Shown: piece after piece, positions 10,910-19,031 of the stretch | Numbering within the stretch: position 1 is the stretch's first letter | How the letters are laid out: the number at the start of each line of letters is the position of its first letter | Source: HK1 sp965220535 | Lineage (GTDB): Bacteria > Pseudomonadota > Gammaproteobacteria > HK1 | Reading direction: 5' to 3' | Assembly: GCA_965220535.1 (NCBI GenBank) | Contig: OZ244833.1 | Coordinates: 3,472,001 to 3,536,000 of the forward strand | DNA: 64,000 bases | Position numbers and translations under genes: made by a program | Notes under the pieces: generated by a model | Databases searched by the model: none | The model's input: only the letters and a program-made list of their open reading frames with translations | Told to the model about the DNA's origin: nothing

Positions 10910-11814
10910 TTATGCGGCCGTCCGGGTTTCGTCCATCGCCCCTCGTCCGCCGCCCCTCGCCTGAACTGGCTCGACAGAGCGTTGTCCGTGGCCTTCGATC
11001 AACCAGAACCGGTTGTAGATATCCTTGAACTCCGGCAGTGCCTGCGGCAACGCTTCGATGGTCCAGACGGTGTCTTAGCCAGAGCGCTTCTCCTTCAAGG
11101 TGGGGATGAAGCGCTCGGCACAACCATTGCCTTCTTCGGGAACGGACAAAGAACGGTGACGAGGTGATCCTTGCCCCGGAGATATCACCCCGGAGATATC
11201 ACCCCAGAGATATCGCCAAAGAAACTCGCGACCGATGGACTGCGAGCCGTTGTCATGGCGGATGGTCAACCCCGTCGCCACCTCCTTGCCGATGGCTCCG
11301 AAGCATTCGCAAAGCACCCCTTTGGCGGACCGGTTCCAATGCTTCAAAAAGCGTGCATCGCGTGGCCGCGTGTTTGACCGACGCAGATCGCCGAACGACG
11401 GGCGACCGCCACGAAGACGCAGACCTGCTGCCAAGTCCCGAGAAGGATCGTTGTCATGTCGGTGCCCCGTATCTTATCGACCCTCGAAGGTACGATGATT
11501 CCATCATGAGCCCGAGGGCCACTCTCGGCCATCGACATGGCTTGGCGAGCGAATCGTTCTCGCGCATGAGTCGCAAAAGCCGTGCCTTCGATGTGTGAAT
11601 CTTCTCGCGCTGCAAGTGCGCCCGCACCTTGCGATAGCCCTCGCCATGGAACCCGCCGCCCGTGATCACCTGCCTGATCTTTTCGACCGGTTCCGGATCG
11701 GGCATCGGCCCGCACGGACCTAAGTCGGCGGCGCGGGACTTGGTTGTCCGACCCCTCTTTCAGGCCGCGGTACAAGCCGGAGAGACTCATCCTCCAGACC
11801 CGGCAGACCCGCAA
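10910..11814 (-). pseudogene. IS3-family transposase OrfB (DDE integrase core) remnant
   Basis: Minus-strand pieces in three frames reconstruct an OrfB. They are: an N-terminal VCRVWRMSLSGLYRG; the GEGYRKVRAHLQREKI and RLLRLMRENDSL stretch of the HTH_21 region; the core RHDNGSQ with its catalytic Asp; GNGCAERFIPTLKEK with the catalytic Glu; and a C-terminal FDTIE-like and YNRFWLIEGHG-like end stopping at 10910. A tandem ATATCACCCCGGAG-type repeat at 11177-11217 lies inside it and probably adds to the disruption. Confidence 0.7.
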
Positions 11815-11856
11815 GACACCATAGGTCTTTCCCGCGAAGAAAAGAGATGACGGCGC

Positions 11857-12238
11857 TCATCGCTTCGACCTGCGCCGACCGAAAGGGCGGCCGGCTTCCA
11901 TCCTCTCGATCTTTTCGTCAAGAAGCTCTTTGACCATGGTGAATCGCCCACCTTGGCTCGCAGAGGGTCGTTCTCCACATCTCGGGCGTCTCGAGCCTGA
12001 GACAGCAAGCCATACAGCATCGCTTCGTAAGCCTTCTCTCGCCGGCGGCTGATATCGGCTGCCGACGCCTAAGAAACTCCGGGCGATGATCTCCATGTCC
12101 TCACCCGTCCTCACCCGCAGCGCAGCCTCTTCGCTGACGCTTGGCCGTTACTCGTTGCGTTCGGGTCGAAGACCGACCCTCTCCAAGCGACGTCTCCGCG
12201 GCTTTGGGTCCTGCGTGCTCGACATGCTCTTTTGTCAT
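11857..12238 (-). pseudogene. IS3-family transposase OrfA remnant
   Basis: Read on the minus strand from the ATG at 12238. The frame must shift at least twice to follow the OrfA pattern: a basic N-terminus, a VRTGEDMEIIARSFLGV helix-turn-helix-like stretch, then a leucine-zipper-like end (DARDVENDPLRAKVG, TMVKELLDEKIERMEAGRPF) ending in RRRSKR and a stop at 11857. OrfA normally gives DNA binding and, by -1 frameshifting with OrfB, the active transposase. The shifts seen here are disabling mutations, not the programmed site. Confidence 0.7.
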
Positions 12239-12319
12239 CGTGAAGTCACACCCTTATCCCCTAAGATCAGGTCTTGAGGAGTGTCTCGAATAACTCTAGG
12301 GCGGGGGAAGGGCGGGGGA

Positions 12320-12348
12320 GGGCGAAAATATCGAAGACGGTTTCGCCC
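12320..12348 (-). terminator. Hairpin downstream of maf
   Basis: GGGCGAAA pairs with TTTCGCCC across a 13-base loop, 17 bp past the maf stop. There is no good U-tract, so it is a weak terminator candidate for the proA-nadD-rsfS-maf transcript. Confidence 0.35.
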
Positions 12349-12364
12349 CCGGCAGCGAAGGAGA

Positions 12365-13078
12365 TCAGGGGATGAAAAAGTCGATCTCGCGCAGCAACTC
12401 CGCCGTTTCGAACAAAGGCAAGCCCATCACCCCGGAATAACTGCCTTCGAGACGGGTGATGAAGATCGCGGCTCGCCCTTGGATCGCATACCCCCCGGCC
12501 TTGTCCAGCCCTTCGCCGCCGGCGCAGTAGTCCCGACATTCCGAGGCGGAGATCTCCTTGAACCAGACGCGGCTTTCGCAGGTGCGGATACGCGGCGGCT
12601 TTCGGTGATCCGCGATCATCGCCACCGCGCTGATCACCCGGTGCATCCTCCCGGAAAGGGCTTGCAGCATTTCCTGCGCTTGGTCGATATCGCGAGGCTT
12701 TCCGAGCACCCGTTCACCGATGACCACCGCGGTATCCGCGGCGAGCAGGGGGGAAAGGGCCAACGATTCGGCGGCATCGACGGGCAGGGCATCGTATCCG
12801 GCAAGCGCTTTTTCGCGGGCCATCCGCTCGACGAAATCCCGCGGGGCTTCGCCGTCTCGCCGAATTTCTTCGATCGGGGCGTCGATCGGCTCGCATGTCA
12901 CGCCGATTCGGGCGAGAAGGGCGTACCTCCTCGGGGAGCGCGAGGCCAATCGCACCCGTCTTTCGCGGCCCGCTCGCGTCGTGCTTGGCAAGACGCCGGC
13001 GCCGGAGGGCTTGCCCTCGTTCGTCTTGTCGAAGGCATCGCTCGTTCGCTTGTTTTCGCTGCCGTCTTTTTTGTTCAT
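12365..13078 (-). CDS. maf: Maf-family nucleoside-triphosphate pyrophosphatase
   Basis: A 237-residue Maf/YhdE-like protein. Maf proteins hydrolyse non-canonical or surplus nucleoside triphosphates (dTTP, UTP or modified bases) to monophosphates in the cytoplasm. Family signatures are present in order: LASRSPRR near residue 44, the catalytic LAADTAVVI loop, KPRD, KAGGYAIQG and SYSGVMGLPL. The first 40 residues are a charged, probably disordered extension, so the real start may be an internal codon closer to RRVRLASRSPRR. It is the last gene of the proA-nadD-rsfS-maf run, 10 bp after rsfS. In many gammaproteobacteria rlmH follows rsfS; here maf takes that place. Confidence 0.9.
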   Translation of the reverse strand: MNKKDGSENKRTSDAFDKTNEGKPSGAGVLPSTTRAGRERRVRLASRSPRRYALLARIGVTCEPIDAPIEEIRRDGEAPRDFVERMAREKALAGYDALPVDAAESLALSPLLAADTAVVIGERVLGKPRDIDQAQEMLQALSGRMHRVISAVAMIADHRKPPRIRTCESRVWFKEISASECRDYCAGGEGLDKAGGYAIQGRAAIFITRLEGSYSGVMGLPLFETAELLREIDFFIP

Positions 13079-13088
13079 GCCGTGCCCG

Positions 13089-13514
13089 TCAAAGCGCCGA
13101 CGGCTCTTCGGGCCGTGCGCTTCCTCCGCCCCAGAGTTTTTCCAGCTGATAGAGATCCCGGGTCGAAGGCAGCATCACGTGCAAGACGAGATCGGCGAGG
13201 TCGACGAGGATCCATTCCCCCTCGCGCAACCCCTCGATCCCCATCGGTCGATACCCCGCGGCTTTGGATTTCTCGACGGCGCTCTCGGCCAGCGCCCGTA
13301 CTTGTCGCGTGGAGCGGCCGCAGGCGATGATCATGGTATCGGTGATATCGGTCAGCCGGCGGACATCGAGGACGGTGATACGGCTCGCCTTGCGATCTTC
13401 GAGGGCCTCCACGACCAGCCGGGCGAGCGGATCGAGACCGGTTTTGTCGGTCGGCGGCGGCCCTTCGCCAGGGGGGATCGACTCGGGGAGGGTCGACTCA
13501 GGGGGTGGTGGCAT
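13089..13514 (-). CDS. rsfS: Ribosomal silencing factor RsfS (Iojap/YbeB)
   Basis: A 141-residue protein with the Iojap core (LARLVVEALEDRKASRITVLD, then DTMIIACGRSTRQVRALAES and EGEWILVDLADLVLHVM). RsfS binds ribosomal protein uL14 on the 50S subunit and blocks subunit joining when nutrients are short. The first 25 residues are Pro-rich and the last 15 form an unusual tail. The start overlaps the end of nadD by 17 bp, so the two are probably translated together, as is common in this operon. Confidence 0.92.
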   Translation of the reverse strand: MPPPPESTLPESIPPGEGPPPTDKTGLDPLARLVVEALEDRKASRITVLDVRRLTDITDTMIIACGRSTRQVRALAESAVEKSKAAGYRPMGIEGLREGEWILVDLADLVLHVMLPSTRDLYQLEKLWGGGSARPEEPSAL

Positions 13515-14160
13515 AAAGTCCCTCCTTGATGAGGATGTCGTGTACCCGGTCGGGAACCAAGAAGCGCACGGACTCTCCGCGGGCGCGCAGCGCTCGGATA
13601 CGGGAGGATGAGATATCGAGTACCGGGAGGTCGCGTATCAGTACGAAGCCGGAGCGGTGCTTGCGCAATACCCCGGCATCGTCGGTGCGACGCTCGCGCA
13701 GCAGGCGAGGCTCCAGTTTGTCGGAGGCGCTGTCGGCGCGCCGGGCGATGGCGATATGAGCGAGATCGACGATGCACTCGTGCTCGATCCAGGTGTCGAG
13801 GCGCGAAAAGGCGTCCATGCCGAGGATCAGGCACAGCGAAGCGGCGGGGAACTGCGCTCGCAGCAAGCGCAGGGTATCGACGGTGGCGGTGGGTCCTTCG
13901 CGATCCAGCTCGCAGCCATCGGCGACAAGGCCGGGGATCCCTTCGAGGGCCGCTTCGAGCAAGCGCATGCGGGTGGCGGGGGCGCAAAGTGGCGGCGGCC
14001 GCAAACGCGGATGGGGCGCCGGCATCAGACGCACCGAATCCAAGCCGAGGGCCAAGCGCATCTCCAAAGCGAGGCGCAGATGCCCGCAATGCACCGGATC
14101 GAAAGTCCCGCCGAGGATGCCGACGACCTCGAAAGGGGGAGAGGAGGAAGGGGGCTGCAC
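13498..14160 (-). CDS. nadD: Nicotinate-nucleotide adenylyltransferase
   Basis: A 220-residue NadD, which converts nicotinate mononucleotide and ATP to deamido-NAD in NAD synthesis. The nucleotidyltransferase signature GGTFDPVHCGHLRLA is at residues 14-28. LILGMDAFSRLDTW and ISSSRIRALRARGESVRFLVPD match the substrate-binding and ISSTxIR motifs. It lies 10 bp after proA and overlaps rsfS. Length is normal for the family. Confidence 0.95.
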   Translation of the reverse strand: MQPPSSSPPFEVVGILGGTFDPVHCGHLRLALEMRLALGLDSVRLMPAPHPRLRPPPLCAPATRMRLLEAALEGIPGLVADGCELDREGPTATVDTLRLLRAQFPAASLCLILGMDAFSRLDTWIEHECIVDLAHIAIARRADSASDKLEPRLLRERRTDDAGVLRKHRSGFVLIRDLPVLDISSSRIRALRARGESVRFLVPDRVHDILIKEGLYATTP

Positions 14161-14170
14161 GCGCTTTTCG

Positions 14171-15493
14171 TCAGTGGCGAACCTGTCCGTTGCCGAGGAC
14201 GATGAACTTGCGGGTGGTCAACCCCTCCAAGCCGACCGGCCCCCGAGCGTGCAATTTGTCGGTGCTGATCCCGATCTCCGCGCCGAGGCCGTATTCGAAG
14301 CCGTCGGCGAAGCAGGTCGGGGCGTTGACCATCACCGAACTGGAGTCGACCTCGCGCAAGAAGCGTTGCGCCCGGCCCAAGTCCGAGGTCACGATGGCAT
14401 CGCTATGGCCGGATCCATAAGCGGCGATATGCTCCATCGCATCGTCGATCCCCGGCACGATTCTGACGGCGAGGATCGGGGCGAGGTATTCGCATCCCCA
14501 GTCATCCTCGTTGGCCGGCAGGCTTTGCTCCACCAAGCATCGGGTTTCCTCGCAGCCGCGAATCTCGACCCCTGCGGCGCTCAATCGAGCGGCCAAGGGG
14601 GGCAGAACAGCGGCGGCGATGGCCCGGTCGACCAGCAGCGTTTCCATCGCTCCGCAGATGCCATAACGAAAGGTCTTGGCGTTGAAGGCCACGTCGATCG
14701 CCATCGTCGGATCGGCTTTTTCGTCGATGAAGACATGGCAGTTGCCGTCCAAGTGCTTGATGATCGGCACGGTGGCCTCGCGCCGGATGCGTTCGATCAG
14801 CCCTTTGCCGCCCCGGGGCACGATGACGTCGACATGCGCGTCCATCGTGATCAGCCTCCCCACCGCGGCGCGATCCGCGCTTTTGATCATCTGCACGCCG
14901 GTGCGCGACAAGCCCGCGGCTTCGAGCCCGGATTCGATGCAATCGGCGATGGCAAGGTTCGATCGCAGGGCTTCGGAGCCGCCGCGCAGGATGGTCGCAT
15001 TGCCGGATTTGAGGCATAGGCCGGCGGCATCGGCGGTTACGTTGGGGCGGGATTCGTAGATGATGCCGATCACCCCGAGCGGCACCCGCATCCGTCCCAC
15101 CTGCAGACCCGAGGGGCGCATCCGCAATTCGTCGATCTCTCCGACGGGATCCGGCAAAGCGGCGATTTGTCGCAAGCCCGCGGCCATCGCGTCGATGCGG
15201 GCCGGGGTGAGTTCGAGACGATCGAGCAGCGCCGGGGAAAGGCTCTTGGCGCGCCCGCGTTCGAGATCGATACGATTGGCTTCGATGATGGCCGGCGCGG
15301 CTTGGGCGATGCGATCGGCGATCTCGAGCAGTGCGCGGTTTCGCGTTTCCGTCGGACTTCGGGCGATCTCCTTGGCCGCCGCGCGGGCGCGAAGGCCGAT
15401 ATCGAGCGTATGGCGATCGATATCTTCGATGGGCGAATCCTCCCGCTCCCGCAGGGCGGAAGAATCCCGGTCGGCGATGGAGCTATTGGCCAT
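14171..15493 (-). CDS. proA: Gamma-glutamyl phosphate reductase
   Basis: A 440-residue ProA, the second step of proline synthesis (gamma-glutamyl phosphate + NADPH to glutamate semialdehyde). Typical segments are the PLGVIGIIYESRPNVTADAA stretch, CLKSGNATILRGGSEA, the glycine-rich VIVPRGGKGLI, the catalytic Cys region NAKTFRYGICGAMETLL, and the C-terminal LGAEIGISTDKLHARGPVGL followed by TTRKF. The N-terminus carries about 25 extra residues. It opens the proA-nadD-rsfS-maf run and is separated from holA by an inserted unknown cluster. Confidence 0.95.
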   Translation of the reverse strand: MANSSIADRDSSALREREDSPIEDIDRHTLDIGLRARAAAKEIARSPTETRNRALLEIADRIAQAAPAIIEANRIDLERGRAKSLSPALLDRLELTPARIDAMAAGLRQIAALPDPVGEIDELRMRPSGLQVGRMRVPLGVIGIIYESRPNVTADAAGLCLKSGNATILRGGSEALRSNLAIADCIESGLEAAGLSRTGVQMIKSADRAAVGRLITMDAHVDVIVPRGGKGLIERIRREATVPIIKHLDGNCHVFIDEKADPTMAIDVAFNAKTFRYGICGAMETLLVDRAIAAAVLPPLAARLSAAGVEIRGCEETRCLVEQSLPANEDDWGCEYLAPILAVRIVPGIDDAMEHIAAYGSGHSDAIVTSDLGRAQRFLREVDSSSVMVNAPTCFADGFEYGLGAEIGISTDKLHARGPVGLEGLTTRKFIVLGNGQVRH

Positions 15494-15629
15494 GATGTCG
15501 ATCCCTCGAGCGAAAAGCGAACTTTATCCAATTGAAAAGGGGAGGAACGAAACCGGCTTGCCTGTCGGTGCCATCGAATCGGCTCGCCAATCGGCTCGGA
15601 TGTACGCATCACGGATAGCCGCCATCGGT

Positions 15630-16508
15630 TCAGCGCGGTTCAGCGCCGCGTTCCCGCTTCGGATAATGTCGTGCCATCGTTTCGACGATGGCGTGCGCGG
15701 AGTCGAGACACCGAGCCCGCGCCGCTTCGACTTTCAGCGCGTCGCCGGTCTCACGGCGAACGAACTCGATCAGTAGCGTGTCGCACTTGCCGGCGTTCGT
15801 CGCTTGGTACGCAAGCCAAATATTGCCGACGACGCCAATCGCTTGCCGATCTTCGACGACACCGAACGACGACGCGAGCCAAGCGACCGAAAGCATGTGA
15901 TCGAAGGCAAGCGCATGCGTCGATATCTTGGGATAGGGCAGATTGCAGATCCCCGAGTCGGTGCCAAGACAGACCGATAACGCGCATCGCTTTCCTTGTC
16001 GCTCCCACTCCCCGCGCTTATGGTCGAGCGCACGCTTCGTCGCCGAAGGAAACCGTCGTCCGAGATCTTCGCGCTGATGTTCGCGCTGATACGCTCGGCG
16101 GCTTGCGATGTTCTTCGCATACTGCGCTCGCCGATAGGTCTTCGATCGGTCGCGATGATCGGTGTCGCTCGCTCGCTCGCGGTCGTTTCGATCGACGCGC
16201 TCGACGAACTCGGTGCTGTTCTCCCGTTGGCGAGCCGCCCGTTGGCGAGCGTGCCATTCACGCGCCCGTTGATTGCGCTGGGCACGATATACGGGAACCG
16301 ACGCCATGACCACCGCGACCGGCGGTCTCGGCGTCTTCGCTCGGAGTGGCTTTATCGTCGGTGTGGTGATTCGCCGCGCCGAGTTCGCGACAGGCTCGAT
16401 GTAGCAGCCGGCGTACTTCCGATCCTCGCCGGTGGTGCGGATGTACCGCTCGACGAAGAAGCCGTCGGTATCGCTCGGGCTTGGCATGGCTGGGCTCCAT
16501 TGAGTCAT
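15630..16508 (-). CDS. Unknown protein, third gene of holA-proA insert cluster
   Basis: A 292-residue protein of unknown function. The start chosen is the ATG that overlaps the stop of the gene before it (ATGA); a second ATG is seven codons on. The N-terminal third (VERYIRTTGEDRKYAGCY) is ordinary. The middle is a long Arg/Glu/Asp-rich stretch (QRNQRAREWHARQRAARQRE and on) suggesting a charged helix. The C-terminal 100 residues look globular (HALAFDHMLSVAWLASSFG, GVVGNIWLAYQATNAGKCD). I see no signal peptide or membrane helix. No family recognised; it could be of phage or plasmid origin. Base use (CGATCG-rich, Arg-heavy) differs from holA and proA on either side. Confidence 0.55.
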   Translation of the reverse strand: MTQWSPAMPSPSDTDGFFVERYIRTTGEDRKYAGCYIEPVANSARRITTPTIKPLRAKTPRPPVAVVMASVPVYRAQRNQRAREWHARQRAARQRENSTEFVERVDRNDRERASDTDHRDRSKTYRRAQYAKNIASRRAYQREHQREDLGRRFPSATKRALDHKRGEWERQGKRCALSVCLGTDSGICNLPYPKISTHALAFDHMLSVAWLASSFGVVEDRQAIGVVGNIWLAYQATNAGKCDTLLIEFVRRETGDALKVEAARARCLDSAHAIVETMARHYPKRERGAEPR

Positions 16509-16719
16509 CCGCGGCGACCGCGAACGCATGATAGTTCGGGTTCGCGGTCTGCGATCTGCCGACGGCGAACGGCGATCTCGGCCGAGTCGAAAAGCGAAGC
16601 GCGGTCGGCGGATTCGGTGACCGGACCGACAACGACGCGCCAACGACGCGCCGGTCTTCGGCGATGGCTTGGACGACGACCGGCTTGACCGACTTCGCTA
16701 TCAGGACGATGCGGTGCAT
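16505..16719 (-). pseudogene. Small unknown gene frameshifted by an 11-bp duplication
   Basis: The minus-strand frame starts at ATG 16719 with MHRIVLIAKSVKPVVVQAIAE. At 16630-16651 the 11-mer CAACGACGCGC occurs twice in direct tandem. Taking out one copy restores a single 67-codon frame continuing VVVGPVTESADRASLFDSA and ending at the TGA at 16505, which overlaps the next ATG. With the duplication the frame is broken. Product unknown. Confidence 0.5.
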
Positions 16720-16722
16720 GGT

Positions 16723-16930
16723 TTACTCCACGGTTCGAAGCGTGGTGATGCGGTAGCGGATTGCGGACTTGCGTCGAAGCAGTGCGAGCGCGAAGAGAGC
16801 ATCGATCTCTCAGAACTCCGATCTCTCGGTCGAATGGCTTAGCGCGCCGCGTCCACTCACCGCGACCGACCGACCGTTCGATGACGAACACCGAGCGGTA
16901 GAGCGAAGCGATGCGGTCGCCGGTGGTCAT
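16723..16930 (-). pseudogene. Small unknown gene frameshifted by a 16-bp duplication
   Basis: Reads MTTGDRIASLYRSVFVIER from ATG 16930. At 16803-16827 a 16-bp unit beginning CGATCTCTCAGAACTC is followed by a second CGATCTCTC. Removing one 16-bp unit gives a continuous 63-codon frame ending LRRKSAIRYRITTLRTVE and a stop at 16723, 3 bp before the next ATG. Without that repair the frame is disrupted. The tidy spacing of three genes after repair argues that they were once an operon. Product unknown. Confidence 0.45.
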
Positions 16931-17063
16931 GGTCAATCGTCGCCGACATCGAGGGCGCAAGGATGATCGGCGGCGTTTTTCTCGTTCGCGGCTCGTCCGC
17001 GGGGGAAAGCCCCGTCAGTCTTTCGAACGTGTCGTTTCGATCCGATCGGCCGGGCGTCAGGGA

Positions 17064-18377
17064 TCAAGAATAGGGCTGCCGGTGGCGCAGCTTGACGTTG
17101 CACATCGCCAAAGCGAGACGTTCGAGACCGCACCAAGCATCGGCGCGCGACCATCGGACGATCGCTCCGGATCGGGTCGGCGAGCCTTTCATGATTCGAT
17201 CCACCCCCTCGGCCACTCCGAGAATTCTGATCCAGCCGCGTCGGGGGAGCCGACGCAAGGCGAGATCGAGAAGGCGTTTGCGGGCCCACCAGCCGGGCTC
17301 GCTGCGCACGGCTTCGTCGAGATCGGCGCCGCCCTCCAGCCTTTTGGCGACGGCACAGACCCCGCGAATGCCCCAAGTCAACGAGGCGAGGATCTGGACC
17401 GGTTCGCTGCCCTCCTCGCGCAGGGTGCGCAGAATTCGCAAGGTGCGTTCGCCTTGGCCTTCGAGCGCGCTATCGAGCAGGTCGAAAGCCCCGAAGCGGG
17501 CGCTGTCGACAACGCTGCGCATGACGTCGTCCAAGGTGATGGTGACAAGCGGTGTTTTGCGAGCCCTAGGCGAGGCCCCAAGCGAATTCCCAAGCGAGTC
17601 TCCGGCCGAAGGGGCGTCAGAGCCGTCGGAATTCCCGGTATTCGGCCCGGGATTCGGCGGCGTATCGCTTCGAACGACCCCTTGAACCCCCGCTTGAACG
17701 TCGCCTGCGGACTTTTCCGCGCAAGGAGAAGAACCCGAAGAATCCGTCGGCGAGGCTTGCGGCTCGGCCCCGCCCGCCGCTTTGTCCGGGCTCGCCCCCC
17801 GCCCCAGCAGGAGAAGTTTGTCGATCTCCTGAGCGCAAGCGAGAAGATTGCCCTCGTTGCGCTCGGCCAAGACCTCGGCCGCCTCGCGCTCGATGGCACC
17901 CCCCTTGCTTCGGCAGCGCGCGACGATCCAGCCGGGGAGTTCGGAAGCCCTGACGGGATAGCTCTCGATCACGTCGCCTGCGCTCTCCAAGGATTTGAAC
18001 CAACGGCCGGCGGTGATGCGTCGCTCGAGACGCAGATCGCACGAGACCAGCAGCATCGTATCCGGCGGCGGGTTTTTGGCGTACCAAGCCAGGGTTTGCC
18101 CTCCTTCCTTTCCCGGGGAGCCGCCCGCAAGCCGCAGATCGATCAGTTTTTTTTGCGCAAAAAGAGACTGACTCGTCGCCTGCACCTTCAGAGTGTTCCA
18201 GTCGAAACCGGTCTCGGCATAGAGCACGATGCGTTCGTCGAAGCCCTTGGCGCGGGCCGCAGATCGAATCGCATCCAAGCACTCCTCGCGCTGCAGCGGT
18301 TCGGCCCCGTGGACGAGGTAGATATCCGCGGGCTTGCGGCGCAAACGCGCCGCGAGCGCGTCGGCTTTGATCTTCAT
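17064..18377 (-). CDS. holA: DNA polymerase III delta subunit (clamp loader)
   Basis: A 437-residue HolA, the clamp-loader subunit that opens the beta clamp. The N-terminal domain (IYLVHGAEPLQREECLDAIR, then the SQSLFAQKKLIDLRL stretch) and the C-terminal helical collar match the family. Usual length is about 340 residues. The excess is a 75-residue Ser/Gly/Pro-rich insert at about residues 200-275, between the middle and C-terminal domains, likely a disordered linker. It is the third gene of leuS-lptE-holA and starts 6 bp after lptE. Confidence 0.93.
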   Translation of the reverse strand: MKIKADALAARLRRKPADIYLVHGAEPLQREECLDAIRSAARAKGFDERIVLYAETGFDWNTLKVQATSQSLFAQKKLIDLRLAGGSPGKEGGQTLAWYAKNPPPDTMLLVSCDLRLERRITAGRWFKSLESAGDVIESYPVRASELPGWIVARCRSKGGAIEREAAEVLAERNEGNLLACAQEIDKLLLLGRGASPDKAAGGAEPQASPTDSSGSSPCAEKSAGDVQAGVQGVVRSDTPPNPGPNTGNSDGSDAPSAGDSLGNSLGASPRARKTPLVTITLDDVMRSVVDSARFGAFDLLDSALEGQGERTLRILRTLREEGSEPVQILASLTWGIRGVCAVAKRLEGGADLDEAVRSEPGWWARKRLLDLALRRLPRRGWIRILGVAEGVDRIMKGSPTRSGAIVRWSRADAWCGLERLALAMCNVKLRHRQPYS

Positions 18378-18383
18378 GTCCGC

Positions 18384-19001
18384 CTACCGCCCGGTGCGCT
18401 CTTTTTTCGCCCATGCCGCCCGCGCTCGGCGCACGATCTCGGCGGCGGCGTCTTGCCTGATATCGCTTCGCAGCATCGACTCCTCGTGCTCGGTGGCGAG
18501 CAGGCGTTGTGGATCGTGGCGGGATTCCCGGCGGAGTTCCAAGTTTTGCCCGGAGACGATCTCCTCGCCCCCGGCCCCGGTCAGCCGAAAGCGCAGCCGA
18601 CAGACGATCGCGAAATCACGCTCCTTGCCGCTGCCGACATCGATGATCAGATTCTCGCGCCGGCAGCGCTCCTCGATGATCTGCAGGTGGATGACCTGCA
18701 GGTCGCCGGCGCGATTCGCCGGGGCGTTTTCCGCCATCGTCCCCGCTCGCTCGAAGGCCTCGATCACTTCTCTTCGGATCGCATCGGGGCCCAAGACGCG
18801 TATCGCTTCGATATCGATGCGATCGATCCCATGGCCGCCATGACCGCCATCGAAGCCCCGCAGGGAGTAGCCGCATCCGCTGCCGAGCCCGGCGGCGAGC
18901 AACGCAGCTGCCAAGATCAGGCATCGCTGCCCGCAGGCGAGCGCAAGGGGGCTCGAAAGGCGCATCGCTCGCTGCGGGAGGAGTCGTTTCGCGGCTTGCA
19001 T
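18384..19001 (-). CDS. lptE: LPS-assembly lipoprotein LptE
   Basis: A 205-residue outer-membrane lipoprotein that plugs the LptD barrel and helps insert LPS. A hydrophobic signal (LILAAALLAAGLGSGC) ends in a lipobox with the acylated Cys followed by GYSLRG, the hallmark of LptE/RlpB. A later ATG at 18965 (MRLSSPLALACGQ) gives a more usual signal-peptide length. Position between leuS and holA is the conserved gammaproteobacterial one. It implies an LPS-bearing outer membrane. Confidence 0.88.
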   Translation of the reverse strand: MQAAKRLLPQRAMRLSSPLALACGQRCLILAAALLAAGLGSGCGYSLRGFDGGHGGHGIDRIDIEAIRVLGPDAIRREVIEAFERAGTMAENAPANRAGDLQVIHLQIIEERCRRENLIIDVGSGKERDFAIVCRLRFRLTGAGGEEIVSGQNLELRRESRHDPQRLLATEHEESMLRSDIRQDAAAEIVRRARAAWAKKERTGR

Positions 19002-19031
19002 TTTTTTGCGCTTCGATCCGAAAGACTTCGT

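Larger units (their letters stand above)
10880..12302 (-). mobile_element. Decayed IS3-family insertion sequence
   Basis: A 1.42-kb element bounded by imperfect terminal inverted repeats. The start (GCCCTAGGGTGATCGAGACA, 10880-10899) matches the reverse complement of 12281-12302 (GCCCTAGAGTTATTCGAGAC) with three mismatches and one indel. Between them, on the minus strand, lie remnants of orfA and orfB of an IS3-type transposase, both frameshifted. Size and gene layout fit the family. I could not identify a target-site duplication. The element is inactive. Confidence 0.75.
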
